Part shown: in pieces, positions 6,616-13,194 of the stretch
Layout: each line of letters opens with the position of its first letter
How positions within the stretch are numbered: the first letter of the stretch is position 1
Origin: a virus
Strand: one strand, 5' to 3'
Length of the DNA: 21,245 bases
IMG/VR virus record: IMGVR_UViG_3300017773_000183
Span: 1 to 21,245 of that record
The notes under the pieces: model-generated
The model's input: the letters and a program-made list of their open reading frames with translations, nothing else
What the model was told of the DNA's origin: nothing
The model's database searches: none
Position numbers and translations under genes: made by a program

Positions 6616-7758
6616 ATGGCAAATACTAAAATATGGGAAGGAACTTCACAGTTTCTGGGTACAGCAGGCCAAACACCATTTGGACATTTTGATGCTGATG
6701 TTAAGTTTAGATCTGATGCAGATACTGTTGCAGCATGGTGTGCTAAAAGACTAGGTTATCCGATTGTAGATATAGAACTACAGGATGTACAATTTTGGGC
6801 TTGCTTTGAAGAAGCTGTAACAGAATATGGTGCACAAGTTCAAAGATATCAAATAAGACAAAACTTATTAGAAGCTTCTAATACTACAAGAACTGATTTA
6901 ACAAATCGCACTATAGAAGGTAATAATGGACTAATAGGCTTAAGTGAGCATTATGGTACAGAAGCTTTATCTGGTGGTAATGTAACTTTAAAGAGTGGTT
7001 CTGTAGATGTAGTATCTGGAACCCAAAGCTATGATTTACAAGCTTTATATGGCAATGCCAGTGAAAGTAATAGTAGATTAGAAATCAGAAAAATTTTCCA
7101 TGAAATTAGTCCTGCTAGTAGAAGATACTATGACCAGTATGCTGGAAACATTCATAATTCAACAATGGCTCTAGGAGAGTTCGGCTTCCAAAATAGAGGA
7201 GCAGGAGTTTCTTTTATGTTGTTGCCTATTTACGATGTACTATTAAGAAATCAGCAAGTAGAATTTAATGATACTATAAGAAAGTCTGCATACTCTTTTG
7301 AGCTACAAAATAATACTGTAAGGCTATTTCCTAAACCAACATCCGACTTTAAGCTTTGGTTCCAATACTATACAGAAGCTTCTAAAGTAGATGGGTCTAT
7401 GGGTACTGTAAATGCAGTAACAAACTTTGCTGATATTGATTATAGAGTAATGACTTATTCTAGAATTAATGCTCCTGGTATTCAATGGATCAAAAAATAT
7501 ACTCTTGCTTTGGCTAAAGAATTACTAGGCCAAATTCGTAGTAAATATGCATCGGTACCTGTTCCTGGTGGAGAGGTTAGCTTGGATGGAGATTCTTTAA
7601 GAGGCGAGGGTGCAGCAGAAAAAGAAAATTTAATAACACAATTAAGAGAAGATTTAGAAGCTTCGTCCCGTAGAAATATGCTAGAAGCTAAAAAAGACGA
7701 AGCTGAATTTTTAAAAGAAACAATTGGTAATGTACCTCTTAACATATACTTAGGATAA
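6616..7758 (+). CDS. 13: Neck protein, gp13-like
   Basis: A 380-residue protein (T4 gp13: 309). The N-terminal region has FGHFDADVKFRSDAD, RLGYPIVDIELQDV and FEEAVTEYG (about residues 22-77), a signature I recognise from gp13 of marine T4-like phages. The C-terminal region (SLDGDSLRGEGAAEKENL near 323-340) is also typical. gp13 completes the filled head and forms part of the connector to which tails attach. It is first in a coupled three-gene set, with the stop two bases before the next ATG (TAATATG). RBS AGGAAAG lies about 9 nt before the start. The extra length relative to T4 probably lies in mid-protein strand-rich segments. Confidence 0.9.
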   Translation: MANTKIWEGTSQFLGTAGQTPFGHFDADVKFRSDADTVAAWCAKRLGYPIVDIELQDVQFWACFEEAVTEYGAQVQRYQIRQNLLEASNTTRTDLTNRTIEGNNGLIGLSEHYGTEALSGGNVTLKSGSVDVVSGTQSYDLQALYGNASESNSRLEIRKIFHEISPASRRYYDQYAGNIHNSTMALGEFGFQNRGAGVSFMLLPIYDVLLRNQQVEFNDTIRKSAYSFELQNNTVRLFPKPTSDFKLWFQYYTEASKVDGSMGTVNAVTNFADIDYRVMTYSRINAPGIQWIKKYTLALAKELLGQIRSKYASVPVPGGEVSLDGDSLRGEGAAEKENLITQLREDLEASSRRNMLEAKKDEAEFLKETIGNVPLNIYLG

Positions 7759-7759
7759 T

Positions 7760-8275
7760 ATGGCACTTTTCGGTTCATCTAAAGATATAAATTTATTTAA
7801 TACTTTTAATAAAGAATTAATAAATAACATTATAGACACTAAAGTAGATGTTTATAAGGTTTCTGTTGGTGATGCAAACGATAACCTTTATGGTGAGCAT
7901 ATAGACAAAGTTTATAATCCAGCGGTAAGAGTAGGTTGTTTGGTCGAATTACAAGATCCATCTTATGTTGACGCTGAGTATGGTACAGATATAGACCAGG
8001 AAGCAGAATTTAGTTTTGTTAGAGACATGTTAAAAGAAACCGCAAATTTGGTTTTAGAGGTTGGTGATATAATAGATTATGATGGCAGTTATTGGGAAGT
8101 TGATAAAGTTATAGACAATCAGTATATAGCCGGTAAAAATCCAGATAATGATAAAAATGAAAAATCTTTTGGCTCTAACTTCTCAATTGTTTGTAATACC
8201 CACAGAGCTAGAATGTCTAAATTAAACATAGAAAAATCCGTAAAAACCTACAATAAAAAACTTAAAAATATATAA
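7760..8275 (+). CDS. 14: Neck / head-completion protein at the gp14 position
   Basis: A 171-residue protein between gp13 and gp15, the place of T4 gene 14 (256 residues in T4). It contains FVRDMLKETANLVLEVGDII followed by DGSYWEVDKV and IAGKNPD, a strand-rich segment I recall from neck proteins of marine T4-like phages (roughly residues 90-135). The likely role is building the neck between the head and the tail terminator. It is translationally coupled on both sides (TAATATG before, TAATG after). No Shine-Dalgarno of its own is obvious, which fits coupling. The call depends on synteny and remembered motif similarity. It is shorter than T4 gp14, so a different head-closure family is possible. 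Confidence 0.7.
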   Translation: MALFGSSKDINLFNTFNKELINNIIDTKVDVYKVSVGDANDNLYGEHIDKVYNPAVRVGCLVELQDPSYVDAEYGTDIDQEAEFSFVRDMLKETANLVLEVGDIIDYDGSYWEVDKVIDNQYIAGKNPDNDKNEKSFGSNFSIVCNTHRARMSKLNIEKSVKTYNKKLKNI

Positions 8276-9039
8276 TGGCTAAAAAAAATATAAATAGAGC
8301 AGAACAAGTAAATAGGACAAATGATGGTCCTAATATTACTATGGGCCTATATGAAATAGATTCTGTAATAAAATACTACTTCGACAATGTGGTTGTTCCA
8401 ACTGTTAATACAGAAGATGGACCGTTAGCAGTTCCAGTAATATATGCATCTCCAGAAAGATGGAAAAACATTCAGAAGTCTGGATTACTTAGAGATGCTA
8501 AAGGTATGATCCAACTGCCTGCTATAGCCTATAAAAGAACATCATTTGAAAGAAAACTTATCGGTAGTAAAGTCGATATAAATAATCCTTTAGTACAATC
8601 GTTCCAAACTTCATATTCAAGCAAGAATACTTATGATAACTTTGAGGTTTTAAATGGAAGAAAACCAGTTGGCACTTACCATAATGTAGTGGTGCCTGAC
8701 TACATCACTCTTCAGTATGAGTGTGTAATTTGGACCGATTATATTACCCAGTTAAATGCAATAATAGAAGATGTTAACTATGCTTCTAATCAGTATTGGG
8801 GAAATGAAAAGTTTAAATTTTTAGCAAGAATTGATAGTTTTGCTACAGACCTAACAGTAGATGCAGGAACTGATCGTGTTAATAAAGCCACATTTAATGT
8901 TGTTATGAATGGTTATGTTATACCAAACAACATTCAAAAAGCAATCAGCAAGTATAATCCTAAAACATTTAGTCCTGCTATAATTAGTGTAGGTACTGAA
9001 ACTGTTGTTAATATTGATAAAGATATTCCCTCCAAATAA
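8275..9039 (+). CDS. 15: Tail completion and sheath stabiliser protein, gp15-like
   Basis: A 254-residue protein (T4 gp15: 272). It shows the family signature VIYASPERWKNIQKSG followed by LPAIAYKRT (about residues 61-92), and later YITLQYECVIWTDYITQLNA and the C-terminal NVVMNGYVIPN. gp15 forms a ring capping the tail tube and sheath and connects the tail to the neck. The ATG overlaps the previous stop (TAATG). It is the last gene of the neck unit. Weak A/T-only pairing follows the stop, but no convincing terminator, so read-through into the next small gene is possible. Confidence 0.92.
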   Translation: MAKKNINRAEQVNRTNDGPNITMGLYEIDSVIKYYFDNVVVPTVNTEDGPLAVPVIYASPERWKNIQKSGLLRDAKGMIQLPAIAYKRTSFERKLIGSKVDINNPLVQSFQTSYSSKNTYDNFEVLNGRKPVGTYHNVVVPDYITLQYECVIWTDYITQLNAIIEDVNYASNQYWGNEKFKFLARIDSFATDLTVDAGTDRVNKATFNVVMNGYVIPNNIQKAISKYNPKTFSPAIISVGTETVVNIDKDIPSK

Positions 9040-9063
9040 TTTTTTTATTTGATAAATTTTTCT

Positions 9064-9073
9064 TATATTTATA
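9064..9073 (+). promoter_or_regulatory. Putative late promoter
   Basis: TATATTTATA, 28 nt before the ATG of the 83-residue gene. A T-run precedes it. Confidence 0.55.
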
Positions 9074-9101
9074 AGTTTAATTTAATTAATAGGAGATAAT
9101 A

Positions 9102-9353
9102 ATGTCTAAAGAAGTAAAAATAACCGAAGAAGAAATTAGTAAAGTAAAATCTGTAAGAGATAGTTTTGATACTTTAACGGTTAAATTCGGTCAAGTCGAA
9201 ATGGAACTTGCAAATCTAAATAGAACCAAACAAGTTTTAGAAACTCAATTTTTCGAAGTAAAAACCAAAGAGCAAGAAATAATAAAAGCTATTACTGATA
9301 AATATGGTGATGGTGAATTAGACGTAAACACTGGCGTATTTGTTGCAAAATAG
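9102..9353 (+). CDS. Small coiled-coil protein of unknown function
   Basis: An 83-residue protein with a strong AGGAGA. Residues about 8-66 are a continuous amphipathic helix with heptad-like Leu/Ile/Val spacing, probably a coiled coil. It ends KYGDGELDVNTGVFVAK. I recall this combination (glutamate/lysine coiled coil plus a YGxGxLDxxTGxF tail) in small proteins of many marine phages, but no function is known to me. It has promoter-like motifs on both sides (9064 and 9376), so it may be a separately controlled unit. Position between the tail terminator and sheath genes suggests an assembly factor or small virion protein; that is inference. Confidence 0.8.
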   Translation: MSKEVKITEEEISKVKSVRDSFDTLTVKFGQVEMELANLNRTKQVLETQFFEVKTKEQEIIKAITDKYGDGELDVNTGVFVAK

Positions 9354-9375
9354 TGACTGTTTGGGTTTATTACAA

Positions 9376-9385
9376 TATATTTATA
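9376..9385 (+). promoter_or_regulatory. Putative late promoter for gp18
   Basis: TATATTTATA, 52 nt before the sheath gene ATG, giving the longest leader among the exact motif copies. Confidence 0.55.
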
Positions 9386-9437
9386 TACTGATTAGTAATA
9401 CCATTTTCATAATCAATGACAATCTAGGAGAAAATAA

Positions 9438-11147
9438 ATGGCTGAAAAACTTATAAGCCCTGGCGTATTTACTGCCGAAAACGATCTTTCATTCATACCA
9501 GCAGGTGTCGGTGAAATAGGTGGTGCAATCGTAGGGCCAACAGTAAAAGGACCTGCAATGGTACCAACTGTTGTTAATAGCTATGCAGAATACGTACAAA
9601 TGTTTGGAGACACATTCCAGTCTGGAAGTTCCAATACAGAATATTTAACATCAATATCCGCAAGGGAATATTTAAAGCACTCAGGAACTCTTACAGTAGT
9701 TAGAGTAATGCCTGATTCTTATAGTAATGCTAGCTCTAATGTAACTCAGTCAGATGGTACAGGTTCATCATTTACTCTTAATACTATATCAGATGGTGAG
9801 ATTATGAATAGTACATCTTCTGTAGATGGAAATGGAGTTTTACCTTCAGGAAGCAAAGACAATTTAAGATGGGAAATTACCTCTGTTAACGATACAAAGG
9901 GAACATTTACTCTTGTTATTCGTCGTGGTAACGATTCTACAAAACACAAAGTAGTTCTTGAAACCCACAATGGTCTTAGCTTAGATCCAAACTCACCAAA
10001 TTACATAGCCAAAAGAATTGGAGATCAAAGAAATGAATTATCCTCTGATGGTTCATACATACAGCCTTCAGGAAATTATCCAAACCAATCAAAATACGTT
10101 TATGTAAGTGGCGTAGCTGATACTATAGATTTTCTAGATCCAGCAGGAGCGGTTAGAGTAGCTACAGCTACTGGAAGTTTACCAGCAGTAGCAAGTGGTA
10201 CCTTTGCTGGTGCAACAGATGGTACGGGAGCTACGGGAGCTAAACATATGTTTGGAGACATTAGTTCAGATAACGTTCAAGGATTGGGAGCTACAACAAA
10301 AGGATTCACAAATTATGGACATGCTTTTAACTTGTTAGCAAATCAAGACGAGTATGATATAAATCTTTTATGGGCGCCAGGTCTAAATAATAAAGATCAT
10401 AGCGCATTATGCAATACTTTAATTACTACCTGTGAAGGAAGAGGAGACTGTTTTGCCCTGGTAGATCCAGTAAATTACGGAGCTACTTTAGCTAATGCTG
10501 TTACAGAAGGTGGACTTGAAGATTCGTCTTATGCAGCTATGTATTGGCCATGGGTACAAACATCAGCTAATGGTAAATATGTTTGGGTACCAGCTTCAAC
10601 ATTAATGCCAGGTGTTATTGCATTTAACGATAAAGTTTCTCATGAATGGTATGCTCCAGCAGGATTAAACCGTGGAGGACTTAGTTCAGCAATTCAAGCA
10701 GAAAGAAAGCTAACCCATGCAAATAGAGACTCATTATATGAAGCAGCTATTAATCCCTTAGCAACATTCCCTGGTGAAGGCGTTTGTGCATGGGGTCAAA
10801 AAACACTTCAAAGAAAAGCATCGGCACTAGATCGTGTTAATGTAAGAAGATTATTAATTAACCTTAAGAAATTTATTGCTAGTACATCCAGATACTTAGT
10901 ATTTGAAAACAATACTTCTGCAACTAGAAACCGATTCTTAGCTTCAGTTAATCCTTACATGGAATCTGTACAAGAGAAAAATGGTTTATATGCTTTTAAA
11001 GTTGTAATGGACGATACAAACAATACTCCAGATATTATAGATAGAAACATTATGAAAGGTGAAATATTCCTACAGCCAGCTAAAGCTGCTGAATTCATCG
11101 TGGTAGACTTTAATATAATGCCAACTGGTGCAACTTTCGAAGACTAA
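9438..11147 (+). CDS. 18: Tail sheath protein, gp18-like
   Basis: A 569-residue protein (T4 gp18: 659). The N-terminus SPGVFTAENDLSFIPAGVGE followed by AIVGPTVKGPA is the classic start of T4-type sheath proteins. The C-terminal domain (from about residue 390) holds NRGGLSSAIQAERKLTHANR, INPLATFPGEGVCAWGQKT and the RRLLINLKKFIAS helix, all typical of the domain that mediates sheath-tube and intersubunit contacts. The middle (about 100-300), rich in Ser, Gly and Thr, corresponds to the surface domains and is shorter than in T4. The protein polymerises around the gp19 tube and contracts during DNA delivery. The start has AGGAGA. The stop at 11145-11147 abuts the next promoter-like motif. Confidence 0.96.
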   Translation: MAEKLISPGVFTAENDLSFIPAGVGEIGGAIVGPTVKGPAMVPTVVNSYAEYVQMFGDTFQSGSSNTEYLTSISAREYLKHSGTLTVVRVMPDSYSNASSNVTQSDGTGSSFTLNTISDGEIMNSTSSVDGNGVLPSGSKDNLRWEITSVNDTKGTFTLVIRRGNDSTKHKVVLETHNGLSLDPNSPNYIAKRIGDQRNELSSDGSYIQPSGNYPNQSKYVYVSGVADTIDFLDPAGAVRVATATGSLPAVASGTFAGATDGTGATGAKHMFGDISSDNVQGLGATTKGFTNYGHAFNLLANQDEYDINLLWAPGLNNKDHSALCNTLITTCEGRGDCFALVDPVNYGATLANAVTEGGLEDSSYAAMYWPWVQTSANGKYVWVPASTLMPGVIAFNDKVSHEWYAPAGLNRGGLSSAIQAERKLTHANRDSLYEAAINPLATFPGEGVCAWGQKTLQRKASALDRVNVRRLLINLKKFIASTSRYLVFENNTSATRNRFLASVNPYMESVQEKNGLYAFKVVMDDTNNTPDIIDRNIMKGEIFLQPAKAAEFIVVDFNIMPTGATFED

Positions 11148-11157
11148 GATATTTATA
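11148..11157 (+). promoter_or_regulatory. Putative late promoter for gp19
   Basis: Exact GATATTTATA starting on the base after the gp18 stop and 18 nt before the gp19 ATG. It would let tube protein be made independently of sheath. Confidence 0.6.
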
Positions 11158-11175
11158 TTAAAGGAGAACACATAA

Positions 11176-11670
11176 ATGGCAAATTTAATAGACCCAACAG
11201 AATTAATGTACAACTCATTTGAACCAAAGGTTCAGAATAGGTTCATTATGTATGTTGACGGAATCCCTTCATATCTTATTAGAAAGGCGTCAAGACCAAC
11301 TTTTAAGAATAGCGAAGTACAAATGAAGCACATGAATTCACAAAGATTCATTAAAGGTCGTAGTGAATGGGATCCAATGACTGGTATCGAGCTTTATGAT
11401 CCAATAGTTCCTTCAGCTTGTCAATCCGTAATGGAATGGGTTCGTTTACATCATGAATCTGTAACAGGAAGAGATGGTTATGCAGATTTCTACAAGAAAG
11501 ACATAACTATCAATATGTTAGGACCAGTAGGTGATAAGGTAGAAGAATGGCAATTGAAAGGTGCTTTTATAACTAATGCCCAATTTGGCGATGTTAGTTG
11601 GGAAGAAGATGGAACTCCTGTTCTAATAACTTTAGATTTAAGATTCGACAAAGCAATATTGCAATACTAA
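11176..11670 (+). CDS. 19: Tail tube protein, gp19-like
   Basis: 164 residues, essentially the T4 gp19 length (163). The family pattern is clear: FEPKVQNRFIMYVDGIPSYLI near residues 16-36, then KASRPTF, WDPMTGIELYDPIVPSA around 71-88, a central helix (VMEWVRLHHESV), and the strand-rich C-terminus with WQLKGAFITNAQFGDVSWE. It forms the hexameric rings of the inner tail tube. RBS AAGGAGA is the best match to consensus in the window, in line with a high-copy structural protein. The gene is followed by a strong terminator. Confidence 0.95.
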   Translation: MANLIDPTELMYNSFEPKVQNRFIMYVDGIPSYLIRKASRPTFKNSEVQMKHMNSQRFIKGRSEWDPMTGIELYDPIVPSACQSVMEWVRLHHESVTGRDGYADFYKKDITINMLGPVGDKVEEWQLKGAFITNAQFGDVSWEEDGTPVLITLDLRFDKAILQY

Positions 11671-11690
11671 TATTCATTCAATAATATTAA

Positions 11691-11716
11691 GACTCCCAGA
11701 AATGGGAGTTTTTTTT
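11691..11716 (+). terminator. Factor-independent terminator after gp19
   Basis: ACTCCCA (11692-11698) pairs perfectly with TGGGAGT (11703-11709) around a GAAA tetraloop, with a T-run to 11716. Separates sheath/tube from the assembly/baseplate unit. Confidence 0.95.
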
Positions 11717-11723
11717 GTTGACA

Positions 11724-11733
11724 TATATTTATA
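11724..11733 (+). promoter_or_regulatory. Putative late promoter for the gp26-like unit
   Basis: TATATTTATA, 27 nt before the ATG of the gp26-like gene. TTGACA lies just upstream at 11718-11723 but is too close to pair with this motif as a -35. Confidence 0.55.
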
Positions 11734-11760
11734 TATACAAAACAATAAGGAGTTATTTTT

Positions 11761-12636
11761 ATGTCAAATAAGGTTACAGAAGACTACCCAGGCAAATCAC
11801 TAAGCGTAGAAGAATTAAAAGCAAAAGTTACTGCAGATGCTAATATAGAAGCAGTAAAAAAATCAAAATTCCCAACAGAAATTATAGACTTACCAAGTAA
11901 AGGATTATTATATTCTAGTGACAATCCATTAAGTTCTGGTAAAGTAGAAATGAAATATATGACAGCAAAAGAAGAAGACATTTTAACATCTTCTAATCTT
12001 ATCCAAAAAGGTGTTGTTATCGATACATTGTTAAGAGCTTTAATTGTTAGTAATGGCGAAGGTCAATCTGTTAGTTATGGTGACTTAACTATTGGAGATA
12101 AAAATGCAATAATGGTAGCTGCAAGAGTCCTTGGTTACGGATCTGAATATCCTGTAGAAATGACTTGTCCTCATTGTCAAGCTAAATCTAAATTAGAAGT
12201 AGATTTAGCTTCTCTAGAAAATAAATCTATAGATGAATCTTTATTAAAAGATGGTCCAATATATGAGTTTAACCTGCCAGCATCTAAACGTGATATAACT
12301 TTTAAAATCCTAACCCACAACGATGAAAAAAAAGTGGAAGAGGAAGCTAAAAAGATGAAAAAGAAAAACTTTGGTGGCAATGGAATTACCTATGAATTAA
12401 CTAGTAGATTAAAGCACATGATACTATCTGTTGATGGAGTTACCGATTTAAAATCTATTAAGGAGTTTGTAGAAAACGAGTTCCTATCCAGAGATTCTTT
12501 GGCATTTCGTAAGCACATAGAAACTATGTCCCCTGATGTAGATATGTCAGTACCTTTTGAATGTGAGCATTGTGGCCATGAAGAGCCATCTATCCAGATG
12601 CCAATGAATGTAAACTTTTTTTGGCCTGGGGCTTAA
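11761..12636 (+). CDS. 26: gp26-like baseplate hub / tail-assembly protein
   Basis: A 291-residue protein of the T4 gp26 baseplate family. The diagnostic region is LPSKGLLYSSDNPLSSGKVE, then KYMTAKEEDIL and DTLLRALI (residues about 44-94). Two CxxC pairs, C136-P-H-C139 and C268-E-H-C271, probably bind one or two zinc ions. It ends PMNVNFFWPGA, FFWP being the usual end of the family as I recall it. T4 gp26 (208 residues) is needed for baseplate hub assembly and lies next to gene 51. Here the gene follows the tube gene and precedes the tape measure, where most other tailed phages have tail-assembly chaperones. RBS is AAGGAG. A slippery run and hairpin overlap its 3' end and probably direct some ribosomes into the next ORF. 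Confidence 0.88.
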   Translation: MSNKVTEDYPGKSLSVEELKAKVTADANIEAVKKSKFPTEIIDLPSKGLLYSSDNPLSSGKVEMKYMTAKEEDILTSSNLIQKGVVIDTLLRALIVSNGEGQSVSYGDLTIGDKNAIMVAARVLGYGSEYPVEMTCPHCQAKSKLEVDLASLENKSIDESLLKDGPIYEFNLPASKRDITFKILTHNDEKKVEEEAKKMKKKNFGGNGITYELTSRLKHMILSVDGVTDLKSIKEFVENEFLSRDSLAFRKHIETMSPDVDMSVPFECEHCGHEEPSIQMPMNVNFFWPGA

Positions 12637-12646
12637 CTATAAGCCC
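12616..12646 (+). promoter_or_regulatory. Putative programmed ribosomal frameshift signal
   Basis: Seven consecutive T (12616-12622) are read as two Phe codons in the gp26 frame. A 6-nt spacer (12623-12628) follows, then a perfect stem GGGCTTA (12629-12635) / TAAGCCC (12640-12646) with a 4-nt loop. The stem encloses the gp26 stop codon. The downstream frame is open from 12614 to 12862 with no start codon before 12671. Moving from the gp26 frame to that frame needs +1 or -2, and both keep tRNA-Phe on UUU. No T-tract follows the hairpin, so it is not a terminator. Confidence 0.7.
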
Positions 12647-12670
12647 ATTCTGCACAAACAGATTTTTGAA

Positions 12671-12862
12671 ATGTTATACTTTTCTCAAGGATCTTTTACA
12701 CATACCGATCTGTATGAGATGCCAGTTTACTTAAGAACATTCTATTATAAGGAGCTAAGTAAGCAGCTAAAAACTGAAAAGGAAGCCATGGATAAAGCCG
12801 GAAAAGGCAAATCTTCTGGAAAGCCTAATATACCTAGTTGGGCAAAAAGTTCTGGCAAATGA
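12671..12862 (+). CDS. Small ORF after gp26, putative frameshift extension (tail-assembly chaperone)
   Basis: From ATG 12671 the product is 63 residues, but this start has no Shine-Dalgarno (upstream is TTTTTGAA). The frame is open back to 12614, and the extra residues (NYKPILHKQIFE) read as natural protein continuing into the first helix. No ATG, GTG or TTG lies in that stretch. A fusion to the gp26-like protein by +1 or -2 frameshifting at 12616-12622 would give about 366-367 residues. The sequence SFTHTDLYEMPVYLRTFYYK resembles the short MPxxxR-containing helical proteins seen before tape measures in other myophages, from memory. The Lys/Gly/Ser tail is probably disordered. It occupies the position of T4 gene 51, but similarity to gp51 is not evident. 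The stop overlaps the next promoter-like motif. Confidence 0.75.
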   Translation: MLYFSQGSFTHTDLYEMPVYLRTFYYKELSKQLKTEKEAMDKAGKGKSSGKPNIPSWAKSSGK

Positions 12863-12870
12863 TATTTATA
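12861..12870 (+). promoter_or_regulatory. Putative late promoter for the tape measure unit
   Basis: Exact GATATTTATA overlapping the TGA of the preceding ORF, 30 nt before the next ATG. Confidence 0.6.
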
Positions 12871-12900
12871 AGCGTATAGATACATTTTTAGGACTTACTT

Positions 12901-13194
12901 ATGAATACAAATACCAAATTAAAAAAATACATTCGTGAATCTATTGCATTTGAAATTAAACAAAATCCAGATGCTAATTGGTTATCAGAAGGTTTTGTTA
13001 GTAGAATAGCAAACCACTTAAAAAAAGTTTTAAGCACCTCTGCTACCCAAAGATATGATGCTGAGCTATCCAAAATAGCTAAAACAGGTCCCGCAGGAAA
13101 AAAAGCCGTTAAAAAATTAGTCGATACAATTTCACAAGTAGAAAAAGATATGAAAGAAGTAGATAGATTAATAGCTAAGTATGGTATTGATTAA
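12901..13194 (+). CDS. Hypothetical 97-aa helical protein upstream of tape measure
   Basis: A short basic, almost entirely helical protein. The N-terminus (LKKYIRESIAFEIKQ, residues 7-21) resembles the leader-like helix of the 912-1880 protein. Residues about 66-92 form a second charged helix that could be a coiled coil. RBS is AGGA about 8 nt before the ATG. It overlaps the tape measure gene by 1 nt (TAATG), so the two are probably made in a coupled way, as expected for a tape measure partner or chaperone. In T4 this neighbourhood holds hub genes 27 and 28, but I see no similarity to them. Function unknown. Confidence 0.78.
   Translation: MNTNTKLKKYIRESIAFEIKQNPDANWLSEGFVSRIANHLKKVLSTSATQRYDAELSKIAKTGPAGKKAVKKLVDTISQVEKDMKEVDRLIAKYGID

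Noticed and set aside
8289-8296. Exact T4 late promoter core TATAAATA in forward orientation
   Set aside because: It lies within the first codons of the gp15-like gene with no gene start appropriately placed after it; likely chance.
9033-9051. CAAATA / TATTTG inverted repeat with a T-run after gp15, possible terminator
   Set aside because: The stem is six pairs, five of them A-T, with the T-run in the loop rather than after the stem; too weak to call.
11718-11746. TTGACA with AACAAT 17 nt downstream, a possible host sigma-70 promoter
   Set aside because: The -10 matches only four of six bases, and the same spot holds the better supported TATATTTATA motif.
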